Of a stretch of DNA of 64,000 nt, positions 16,795 through 24,500 are shown in pieces. Below the pieces are notes generated by a model. It searched no databases, was not told the origin of the DNA, and saw nothing but the letters and a program-made list of their open reading frames with translations. Positions within the stretch are counted from its first letter, which is position 1, and the number at the start of each line of letters is the position of its first letter. The DNA comes from Vibrio mediterranei (lineage in GTDB: Bacteria; Pseudomonadota; Gammaproteobacteria; Enterobacterales; Vibrionaceae): the NCBI RefSeq assembly GCF_900088415.1, contig NZ_FLLQ01000001.1, positions 868,001 to 932,000 of the forward strand, in the 5' to 3' direction. The position numbers and the translations under genes are program-made.

Positions 16795-17739
16795 ATGCCT
16801 AGCTATAAAACTCGCTTTCAAATGATGGGTACCTTCATTGATCTTGTTATTCATCATCACAATGGCGGACAGTTGCTAAAGGACTGTTATCTCCAACTCC
16901 AAGAATTCGCCCAGCGCTTTACTGTGAATCAGTCTCACTCGGAGCTGATGAACGTCAATCACAATGCAGGTATACGCCCGGTGCGTGTCAAAGCTGATTT
17001 ATATGAACTGTTGAAAACTGCCACCGCAGTGAGCCTTGATAACGCCAATCCTTTTAACATCGCCAATGGGCCGTTAATCAAAACATGGCGTATTGGTTTT
17101 AAGGACGCGACCCTACCCTCCGATTCTGAGCTTGCATCAAAGCTCGAACTTGTGAATCCCTCACACATTGTGTTTGATGACGTCTACCAAACGGTATTCT
17201 TAACCAAAGTAGGTATGCAGATTGATTTAGGCGCTATCGCCAAAGGCTATTTCGCTGACAGGATAAAGCAGTATTTAATTAGCAAAGAGGTAGAGTCCGG
17301 CTATATCAGCTTGGGAGGGAACGTATTAACCATAGGGCATGCACCAGATAGCAAAGCAAAAGCATGGACGGTTGGCATTCAGGATCCATTTCGCCCAAGG
17401 GGCCAAGTTTGCCGAATCGTACCGCTTAACGACAAGTCCGTCGTCACATCTGGCATCAATGAACGCTTCTTTGAACACAAAGGGGTACGATATCATCATT
17501 TACTCGATGCACAGAGCGGCAAGCCCATCGTGACTGATATCGCGAGCGTAACGATTATTTCCAAGTTGTCTGTCGATGGTGAAATATGGAGCACGGCAGG
17601 TTTCCTGAATTCGGTTGACGACGCATTAGCTTACTTGAATCAACAACAGCACGTTGAAGCCATCGTCATTTCCAATCAAGGTCACGTACATATCACTCAC
17701 GGACTTGTCGACAACGGCCATACGATTCTCGAAAAGTGA
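16795..17739 (+). CDS. apbE: FAD:protein FMN transferase ApbE
   Basis: A 314-aa ApbE-family protein that transfers FMN from FAD onto a Ser/Thr of a target domain, releasing AMP, with Mg. Seen: the N-terminal MMGTFIDLVIH, the AIAKGYFADRI block, ISLGGNVLTIG, the SVVTSGINERFF region and the catalytic stretch HHLLDAQSGKP with downstream TDIASVTI. It has no signal peptide or lipobox, unlike periplasmic ApbE proteins, which agrees with a cytoplasmic target. The obvious target is T456 in the FMN_bind domain of the reductase immediately upstream. GGAGA precedes the ATG. Confidence 0.9.
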   Translation: MPSYKTRFQMMGTFIDLVIHHHNGGQLLKDCYLQLQEFAQRFTVNQSHSELMNVNHNAGIRPVRVKADLYELLKTATAVSLDNANPFNIANGPLIKTWRIGFKDATLPSDSELASKLELVNPSHIVFDDVYQTVFLTKVGMQIDLGAIAKGYFADRIKQYLISKEVESGYISLGGNVLTIGHAPDSKAKAWTVGIQDPFRPRGQVCRIVPLNDKSVVTSGINERFFEHKGVRYHHLLDAQSGKPIVTDIASVTIISKLSVDGEIWSTAGFLNSVDDALAYLNQQQHVEAIVISNQGHVHITHGLVDNGHTILEK

Positions 17740-17851
17740 GACTATTAGCCCAACTCATTCACCCTGCGCAACCTCACTCCAGCAAACGTTTGCAATTCAT
17801 CTAGAACTCACTATTATTCGCGCTAATTAAAAACAATAATTAAGAGCTACT

Positions 17852-19252
17852 ATGAATATCAAGCAAACGTTACTCGCCACGACGATCGCTGGCTTAAGTA
17901 CTTTTTCACACGCTGCCCAAAAAGTCGATCTGATGATCACCGACGCTCACGTGCTTACAATGAACCAAGAGAAAACCGTGTACCAAAACGGCACTGTGGT
18001 TATCGACGACAACAAGATTGTCGCCGTAGGGGACGAAGCGCTAGCTGAACAATATAAAGCCAAACAAACACTTGATGTTGATGGTGATATCGTGATGCCC
18101 GGCCTAATCAACACCCATACTCATGTATCAATGACCGTGTTCCGCTCTCTTGCCGATGATGTGCCAGATCGCTTACACCGCTACATTTTCCCGCTTGAAG
18201 CTAAATTGGTGTCTCGTGATATGGTTCGTATCGGGGCAAACCTTGGCAACGTTGAGATGGTGAAAGGTGGTGTTACCACGTACGCTGATATGTACTACTT
18301 TGAAGATGAAGTGGCAAAAACCGTTGATGAAATCGGTATGCGTGCAGTGTTGGGCGAAACCGTGATTAAATTCCCAGTAGCAGATGCTGCCAATGCTGAT
18401 GAAGGCATCAAATACGCTTTGAACTTTATTGAAGAGTATAAAGACCACCCTCGTATTACCCCAGCGTTTGCCCCTCATGGTCCTTATACCAATACGACAG
18501 AAACACTACAAAAAATTGCTAAGCTATCACTGGAGCACGACGTGCCCGTCATGATCCATCTTGCTGAATCTCATCGAGAACAAGAGAAGATCGCAGAACG
18601 TTCCAATGGCATGTCTCCCGTTCAATACATGCACAGTATCGGCGCGCTCAATAAAAACCTTGTTGGTGCTCACATGATTTTGGTCGATGACGAAGACATC
18701 AAGTTGGTGAAAGAGTCTGATATGGGTGTGGCACACAATATGAGTGCAAATATCAAATCGGCGAAAGGTGTATCTCCGGCGCTCAAAATGTATGACCAAG
18801 GTGTACGTATTGGCTTAGGTACTGATGGCCCGATGTCTGGTAACACACTAAGTACTATTGACGAGTTCAATCAAGTGGCTAAGGTCCACAAGCTAGTCAA
18901 CAAAGACCGAGCAGCGATGCCTCCAATCAAAGTTATCGACATGGCGACCATGGGCGCCGCACGTGCACTGCACATGGAAGATAAAATTGGCTCACTAGAG
19001 GCTGGCAAGTTGGCAGATATCATCGTCATTGATACCAAAGCGCCAAACATGGTTCCGGTTTACAACCCTTATTCGGCGTTAGTTTACTCAGCGAACTCCG
19101 CTAACGTTAAACACACTATCGTCGATGGTAAAATCATAATGAAAGACCGCGACATGCTAACCGTAGATGAAGATAAGATTCGAGAGGAAGCATTAGCGTT
19201 CACGGAAGTGGTTCGCAAGACCGTCGTTGAAGCTGGCGAAGTAGTTCAGTAG
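17852..19252 (+). CDS. Exported amidohydrolase of the MTA/SAH deaminase type
   Basis: A 466-aa metal-dependent amidohydrolase. Residues 1-21 form a clear signal peptide ending SHA, so the mature enzyme should be periplasmic. Then come the HTHVSM metal motif, HLAES, GAHMILVDD and LGTDGPMSGN with the catalytic Asp, in the order of the MtaD/SsnA/TrzN family. Members deaminate 5-methylthioadenosine, S-adenosylhomocysteine, adenosine, guanine or triazines. Export is unusual for this group and argues for an environmental or periplasmic substrate. It follows apbE by 112 bases on the same strand but need not be functionally linked. A strong terminator follows. Confidence 0.8.
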   Translation: MNIKQTLLATTIAGLSTFSHAAQKVDLMITDAHVLTMNQEKTVYQNGTVVIDDNKIVAVGDEALAEQYKAKQTLDVDGDIVMPGLINTHTHVSMTVFRSLADDVPDRLHRYIFPLEAKLVSRDMVRIGANLGNVEMVKGGVTTYADMYYFEDEVAKTVDEIGMRAVLGETVIKFPVADAANADEGIKYALNFIEEYKDHPRITPAFAPHGPYTNTTETLQKIAKLSLEHDVPVMIHLAESHREQEKIAERSNGMSPVQYMHSIGALNKNLVGAHMILVDDEDIKLVKESDMGVAHNMSANIKSAKGVSPALKMYDQGVRIGLGTDGPMSGNTLSTIDEFNQVAKVHKLVNKDRAAMPPIKVIDMATMGAARALHMEDKIGSLEAGKLADIIVIDTKAPNMVPVYNPYSALVYSANSANVKHTIVDGKIIMKDRDMLTVDEDKIREEALAFTEVVRKTVVEAGEVVQ

Positions 19253-19271
19253 ATATCTAATTCACCGTTAG

Positions 19272-19301
19272 AAAAACGCTTGGTGTTAGCCAAGCGTTTT
19301 T
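19272..19301. terminator. Bidirectional terminator between the amidohydrolase and dsbB-like genes
   Basis: AAAAACGCTTGG and CCAAGCGTTTTT pair perfectly around TGTTAG. T-runs on both strands suit the converging genes. Confidence 0.9.
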
Positions 19302-19310
19302 ATTTGGAAG

Positions 19311-19859
19311 CTACCTGAAGCTATCGAGCAACCAATAACTAACCGGATTATCCGGACATTGATACGGACCACATTCAATAAAGGTCGACAGCACATTAAT
19401 AGCAACCGCCACGATAGCCAAAATACAGACGACTCGACCAAACATACTCATTTGGTAGTGGTCATCACTCCAGTCTTTATTCCAAAGTACCAATAACAAT
19501 GCAACTCCCGCGATAGTCATAGCAAAAATCACAAAAGCCCACGTGTAATAGTGCATTCCCAAAATCGGGCTACCAAAACCCGGGGTTCCCGGAATGACAT
19601 GCAGTGAAACCTGCCTAAGTGCTGTCGCCGCACCAAATAGAGCCCCCACTAAAATGACACCATAGTGACGCTGCTCCGTGCCATACACAATATTGAGCAG
19701 GAATCCAAACATGACCATTACAAAACCAATCCGTTGCAATAAGCAAAGTGGGCATGGCAGTTCATTCCACGCCACCTGTAAAACTGAGCCCATGAGCAAA
19801 ACAAAGGTAATTCCAAGTAATCCTAGAGTATTCAGCAAAGTGATGTGCTTCTGATTCAT
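19311..19859 (-). CDS. DsbB-like disulfide bond formation membrane protein
   Basis: A 182-aa inner-membrane protein. After the first helix comes the periplasmic CPLC motif (C36, C39) followed by LLQRIGFV, characteristic of DsbB, which reoxidises DsbA using quinone. The second loop (about 85-105, ending in GMHYYTWAFV) has no cysteines. Instead a Cys pair (C163, C168 in ECGPYQCPDNP) lies after an extra C-terminal helix. This differs from E. coli DsbB, where C104 and C130 lie between helices 3 and 4. GGAGGT precedes the ATG. A DUF5993 gene lies 15 bases upstream on the same strand, so the two are one transcription unit. Confidence 0.85.
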   Translation of the reverse strand: MNQKHITLLNTLGLLGITFVLLMGSVLQVAWNELPCPLCLLQRIGFVMVMFGFLLNIVYGTEQRHYGVILVGALFGAATALRQVSLHVIPGTPGFGSPILGMHYYTWAFVIFAMTIAGVALLLVLWNKDWSDDHYQMSMFGRVVCILAIVAVAINVLSTFIECGPYQCPDNPVSYWLLDSFR

Positions 19860-19874
19860 AAGTAGTCACCTCCG

Positions 19875-20030
19875 CTATAACAAGATCGATAACGTATCGG
19901 TTGCATGGTGATGAAACCAATATAGACCCAGCACAACTGAGACTCCGAAAAATGCGTAACCCACCTGTTTCTTACCAATGAACGCGCTAACCATGGCGAT
20001 CAAAAGCAATAAGAAAATTAAACTCATCAT
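19875..20030 (-). CDS. 51-aa DUF5993-type small membrane protein
   Basis: Translating the minus strand gives a 51-residue protein that starts MMSLIFLLLLIAMV, has two short membrane helices separated by GKKQVGYAFFG, and has a HHHATD motif near the C-terminus. This matches the DUF5993 family, known as a tiny partner encoded just before dsbB-like genes in marine bacteria. AAGGT lies about 11 bases upstream of the first ATG. The stop lies 15 bases before the dsbB-like start. Function is unknown; a role in assembling or tuning the thiol oxidase is inference. Confidence 0.68.
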   Translation of the reverse strand: MMSLIFLLLLIAMVSAFIGKKQVGYAFFGVSVVLGLYWFHHHATDTLSILL

Positions 20031-20218
20031 AAGCGACTTACCTTATTGTTTTATAGAGTATTATCCTTCCGATAACATGAGTTTAAGTATAGAAAGAGTT
20101 GCATAGGTTGCAAAAAATGAGGTGTGGGAAATCTGCAGACTTAGATTGTACAAATCAATTGAATGCTCTTTATCAGGCTATTTCGCGCCCTTGTTAAAAC
20201 ATGGAAAAAGCTATCATA

Positions 20219-21223
20219 CTAGCTCCCCAATACCGTCAGCGGTCTTTTCCCATCGCAGGCTCCTTTCTCAAGATCATACAACGGACTAGTACCGTGACTG
20301 CTCCAACGGTGGTCTTCTCTCGACAGCTTGCGATATTGTGTGGGCGTGACTCCGCTATAGGTTTGGAATGTCTCGTAAAAGCGGCTACTTGAGTTAAAGC
20401 CGACGGTAAGTGAGATATCTAATATGGTTCGGTCTGTATCACTAAGCAAAGCTCGGGCATGGTTAATGCGCATGGCGGTGATGTACTGTTTAATGGTCAT
20501 CTGCATGGTGCGTTGGAACACGTTCATTGCGTAGTTAGTGTGCAAGCCAATGTGTTCAGCGATATCTTTGATCGTCAGAGGTTGATTGTGATGAGTTGCT
20601 ATGTATTCCAACATCTGACTGACGTAAAACTGAGAGTGTTTAGATACCCCTTTAGGTGTTGACTTGTCCTGCTTATTAATAAGTAATTGCTGCCAACCAT
20701 CAAGGCAAATCCGCTTTAACATCAAGCCAATTTCATCCACAGCAAGCTGCTGGCGGCTTTCCGATGGATGGTTCATTTCTTCTGCCCAACGGGCAATTTC
20801 AAACTCACTAATCAGCGAACATGAGTTGGATTGAATTACGCTACCGTGAGTGATTTGATTGACGAGATCTCGGCTCAATGTCCAAGACATAAAGTGATGG
20901 ATAGGTATATTTATGATTCCCATATTGTGGCTGTGACCCGGGTCAGTCAAGCGATGTGGCACCGATGCCCAGAACAATCCAATCGCACCGCTTTTTACAA
21001 CAATGGGGCTGCCGTTAATTATGTACTCCACATCATCACCGAATGGAATATTAACTTCAATTTGGCCATGCCAATGGTATCCCGGCATCGAATGTGGCGG
21101 TCTCAATTCAATATCAATTTTCTCATACGACGAATAGAGCGACAGCGGACTGACCGATACCGTTTCTGATGAGTATTTGTCTTGGGTGACAACTTTCAGC
21201 GCATCTGGGTCATATTGTTTCAT
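20219..21223 (-). CDS. melR: MelR-like AraC-family activator of the melibiose genes
   Basis: A 334-aa AraC/XylS regulator. The N-terminal half is a cupin-like sugar-binding domain (HSMPGYHWHGQIEVNIPFG). The last hundred residues hold two helix-turn-helix units (IKDIAEHIGLHTNYAMNVF and LDISLTVGFNSSSRFYETF) ending with the family motif GVTPTQYRK. Size, domain order and the divergent position beside melA match E. coli MelR, which activates melAB with melibiose and cooperates with CRP. The intergenic stretch 21224-21550 should carry the operators. Confidence 0.86.
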   Translation of the reverse strand: MKQYDPDALKVVTQDKYSSETVSVSPLSLYSSYEKIDIELRPPHSMPGYHWHGQIEVNIPFGDDVEYIINGSPIVVKSGAIGLFWASVPHRLTDPGHSHNMGIINIPIHHFMSWTLSRDLVNQITHGSVIQSNSCSLISEFEIARWAEEMNHPSESRQQLAVDEIGLMLKRICLDGWQQLLINKQDKSTPKGVSKHSQFYVSQMLEYIATHHNQPLTIKDIAEHIGLHTNYAMNVFQRTMQMTIKQYITAMRINHARALLSDTDRTILDISLTVGFNSSSRFYETFQTYSGVTPTQYRKLSREDHRWSSHGTSPLYDLEKGACDGKRPLTVLGS

Positions 21224-21550
21224 CTATCACTCCTTAGGAAATCGTACAAACCCGTTTTAGCAAATCGTGCAATTTAAAACTCTGAACAGGATCATATAGC
21301 CAGACTACCCCAATAAGTAAGATTCAAGTTATGTGATTAAAGTCAGTATGTTACATGAAATACACTAACACTTTCACAACCTTTATCCGCAAAAATGACA
21401 ATATTGTCCCATTTCCTAAGATTTTTGTTTGGCTCATTAGAAATATGAGAAAACAGGATACTCATTGTTATATCTGAGACGAATCTACTCTTGCCACAGG
21501 TGTACCTTAGCTTCATCGAAACAGAACTTTGAGAGATAAAGGATTCGACT
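21224..21550. promoter_or_regulatory. Divergent melR-melA control region
   Basis: A 327-bp gene-free stretch. At 21332-21347, TGTGATTAAAGTCAGT is a fair CRP-site match (TGTGA-N6-TCA). At 21397-21408, GACAATATTGTC is a perfect 12-bp palindrome that could bind a regulator. In E. coli, MelR and CRP bind the equivalent region; exact MelR sites are not assigned here. AAAGGATT precedes melA. Confidence 0.5.
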
Positions 21551-22903
21551 ATGAAAAGCCCTAAAATCACATTCATCGGTGCTGGCTCCACCATTTTTGT
21601 TAAGAACATCCTTGGTGATGTTTTCCACAAACCCGCATTAAAACAAGCGCAGATTGCGCTGATGGATATTGATGAACTGCGTTTAGAAGAATCTCACCTT
21701 GTCGTGAGCAAACTTATGGAGTCCTCTGGTGCGACCGGCACCATCACTTGTTATCTAGACCAAAAAGAAGCACTCAAAGATGCTGACTTTGTGGTTATCG
21801 CATTCCAAATTGGCGGTTATGAGCCATGTACGGTGACAGACTTTGAAGTGTGTAAGCGTCATGGTTTAGAGCAAACCATCGCTGATACTTTAGGCCCTGG
21901 TGGAATCATGCGCTCGCTGCGCACCATTCCTCATTTATGGAGTGTGTGTGAAGACATGACCGAAGTCTGTCCAAACGCCACCATGCTTAACTACGTCAAC
22001 CCAATGGCGATGAACACTTGGGCAATGTATGAAAAGTATCCGCATATTAAGCAAGTGGGTCTTTGTCATTCGGTGCAAGGCACGGCTGAAGAGATAGCTC
22101 GTGATTTGGACCTTGATTATGCTGACCTTCGCTATACCTGTGCAGGTATCAACCACATGGCTTATTACCTCACACTAGAGAAGAAAAATGAGCAAGGCGA
22201 GTATGTTGATATCTACCCTGATCTTCTCGAAGCTTTTGAAAGTGGTAAAGCGCCTAAGCCAGGTCTTCACCACAATGGACGCTGTACCAACCTCGTACGC
22301 TATGAGATGTTCAAAAAGCTTGGCTACTTTGTCACTGAATCTTCAGAACATTTTTCTGAATACACGCCATATTTTATCAAACCAAATCGCCCTGATTTGA
22401 TAGAACGTTATAAAGTGCCACTAGATGAATATCCGAAACGCTGTGTAGAACAAATTGCAGACTGGAAAAAAGACCTTCAAGCATTCAAAAACGCCGACCA
22501 AATTACGGTTCAAGAGTCACATGAATACGCCAGTACTATCATGAACTCAATTTGGACAGGAACTCCAAGCGTCATCTACGGCAATGTCAAGAACGAGGCA
22601 TTGATCGATAACTTACCTCAGGGTTGTTGTGTAGAAGTCGCCTGCTTGGTTGACGCCAATGGTGTTCAACCAATCAAAGCGGGTCGACTACCAAATCACT
22701 TAGCCGCGTTGATGCAAACCAACATTAATGTTCAAACACTGTTAACTGAAGCGATTCTCACCGAAAACCGCGAGCGCATCTACCACGCTGCCATGCTTGA
22801 TCCTCATACCGCTGCCGTACTTGGATTAGAGGAAATTTATGCACTGGTTGATGACCTCATCGACGCTCATGAAGGCTGGCTGCCTGAGTGGGTAAACCAG
22901 TAA
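21551..22903 (+). CDS. melA: Alpha-galactosidase MelA, glycoside hydrolase family 4
   Basis: A 450-aa GH4 enzyme, almost the same length as E. coli MelA (451). The N-terminal Rossmann fold starts FIGAGSTIF (about residues 7-15), then comes MNYVNPMAM and the metal-binding CHSVQG, followed by the catalytic-domain AGINHMAYYL. GH4 enzymes split alpha-galactosides such as melibiose by an NAD- and Mn-dependent oxidation/elimination route in the cytosol. The transporter melB follows 70 bases downstream and the activator gene is divergent, so the three form a melibiose-utilisation unit. Confidence 0.93.
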   Translation: MKSPKITFIGAGSTIFVKNILGDVFHKPALKQAQIALMDIDELRLEESHLVVSKLMESSGATGTITCYLDQKEALKDADFVVIAFQIGGYEPCTVTDFEVCKRHGLEQTIADTLGPGGIMRSLRTIPHLWSVCEDMTEVCPNATMLNYVNPMAMNTWAMYEKYPHIKQVGLCHSVQGTAEEIARDLDLDYADLRYTCAGINHMAYYLTLEKKNEQGEYVDIYPDLLEAFESGKAPKPGLHHNGRCTNLVRYEMFKKLGYFVTESSEHFSEYTPYFIKPNRPDLIERYKVPLDEYPKRCVEQIADWKKDLQAFKNADQITVQESHEYASTIMNSIWTGTPSVIYGNVKNEALIDNLPQGCCVEVACLVDANGVQPIKAGRLPNHLAALMQTNINVQTLLTEAILTENRERIYHAAMLDPHTAAVLGLEEIYALVDDLIDAHEGWLPEWVNQ

Positions 22904-22973
22904 ATCAATACCAATAAAAACAATAACGTGAATATTTAACGCCTTCTCTATGGGAAGGCGTAAGGAGTAACAA

Positions 22974-24401
22974 ATGAGTATCTCAATGAATACCAAGCTG
23001 AGCTATGGCTTCGGCGCATTTGGCAAGGACTTCGCAATTACCATCGTCTATATGTATCTAATGTTCTACTACACCGATGTCGTAGGCATCTCCGCTGCGG
23101 CGGTGGGTACCATCTTCCTCGTGGCACGTATTTGGGATGCGGTCAACGACCCGATAATGGGCTGGATCGTTAACAATACCCGTAGTCGCTGGGGTAAATT
23201 CAAACCTTGGATTTTGATTGGCACACTTGCCAACTCTGTAGTCCTTCTGATGCTGTTCAGTGCACACTATATTGACGGCCCTTGGCTGATTGCTTATGCC
23301 GCTGTCACCTACATTTTATGGGGTATGACTTACACCTTAATGGACATCCCGTTCTGGTCTCTAGTACCAACTCTAACCTTAGACAAACGTGAGCGCGAAG
23401 AGCTTGTTCCTTATCCTCGATTCTTTGCAAGTCTTGCATGGATAGTCACTGCTGCCATTGCTATGCCGTTTGTGAACTATGTAGGTGGTGATGACAAAGG
23501 TTTTGGCTTCCAAATCTTTACGTTACTCTTAATCGCTTGTTTCCTTGTCTCAACTTACATCACTCTTCGTAACGTCAAAGAGCGCTACTCGACCGCTAAT
23601 TTGGATGAAACACAACAGGAAGAAAAAGTATCGTTAAAACAGCTTCTTAAACTCATCTACAAAAATGATCAGTTAACGAGCGTGCTATGTATGGCACTAT
23701 CCTACAATCTAGCGACAAACATCATTACAGCGTTCGCGGTTTATTACTTTACCTACGTGGTCGGCAACGAAGCTCTATTCCCTTATTACATGGCTTATGC
23801 GGGGATTGCGAACCTCATTACCTTAGTACTGTTCCCGAAATTAGCACAAATGTTCTCACGTCGGGTTCTTTGGGCTTGTGCTTCTAGCTTCCCGATTTTA
23901 GGTAGCGCGGTACTTATTTATGTAGGCATGTACGACAAACAGAGCATTCTATTGATTTCAACGGCTGGTGTCCTACTCCAAATCGGTACTGCCTTGTTCT
24001 GGGTACTGAATGTCATCATGGTGGCAGACACTGTTGATTACGGTGAGTACAAGCTTGGCTCTCGCTGTGAGAGTATCGCCTACTCGGTACAGACATTAGT
24101 GGTAAAAGCAGGTTCAGCATTCGCCGCGTTCTTCATCGGTATCGCGCTCACTGCTGTCGATTACGTGCCAAACGTAGAACAAAGTGCTGACACTGTCTTT
24201 GGCATGCAATGCATCATGGTTGGTTTACCTGCGTTCTTCTTTGCGATTGCATTGGTGGTCTATTTCCGCTTCTACAAGTTGAACGGAGCCTATCACCAAC
24301 AAATTCAAGACCATCTCACAGAGAAATACGACCACATTACCAATGATGGTTCCGAAAAAGGTCAATCGACTAAACCTGCTGAGCCAGCACAAGCTCTATA
24401 A
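22974..24401 (+). CDS. melB: Melibiose carrier MelB (GPH family sugar:cation symporter)
   Basis: A 475-aa, 12-helix inner-membrane symporter of the glycoside-pentoside-hexuronide family. The cation- and sugar-site aspartates of E. coli MelB fall at the same numbers here: D55 and D59 in [11 protein letters not shown], and D124 in TLMDIPFW. The conserved cytoplasmic loop [12 protein letters not shown] follows helix 2. It imports melibiose with Na, Li or H, feeding MelA. AAGGAGT precedes the start. A hairpin at 24416-24444 separates it from the next gene. Confidence 0.92.
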   Translation: MSISMNTKLSYGFGAFGKDFAITIVYMYLMFYYTDVVGISAAAVGTIFLVARIWDAVNDPIMGWIVNNTRSRWGKFKPWILIGTLANSVVLLMLFSAHYIDGPWLIAYAAVTYILWGMTYTLMDIPFWSLVPTLTLDKREREELVPYPRFFASLAWIVTAAIAMPFVNYVGGDDKGFGFQIFTLLLIACFLVSTYITLRNVKERYSTANLDETQQEEKVSLKQLLKLIYKNDQLTSVLCMALSYNLATNIITAFAVYYFTYVVGNEALFPYYMAYAGIANLITLVLFPKLAQMFSRRVLWACASSFPILGSAVLIYVGMYDKQSILLISTAGVLLQIGTALFWVLNVIMVADTVDYGEYKLGSRCESIAYSVQTLVVKAGSAFAAFFIGIALTAVDYVPNVEQSADTVFGMQCIMVGLPAFFFAIALVVYFRFYKLNGAYHQQIQDHLTEKYDHITNDGSEKGQSTKPAEPAQAL

Positions 24402-24415
24402 CCCAATACAATAAA

Positions 24416-24444
24416 ACCCATGCAGAAGTCCGGTCTGCATGGGT
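24416..24444 (+). terminator. Hairpin after melB
   Basis: ACCCATGCAGA and TCTGCATGGGT form a perfect 11-bp stem around AGTCCGG, 15 bases after the melB stop. There is no T-run, so it may stabilise melAB mRNA or attenuate read-through into the next gene. Confidence 0.55.
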
Positions 24445-24500
24445 TCACTAACAATCGTCAAACATCGGCTAGATTTTCCATTTCCAATAAAGAGAACAGT

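Noticed and set aside
24420..24500. N-terminal extension of the secreted protein from ATG 24420
   Set aside because: The extension starts inside a perfect hairpin after melB, lacks a ribosome binding site, and would bury the signal peptide that begins at 24501.
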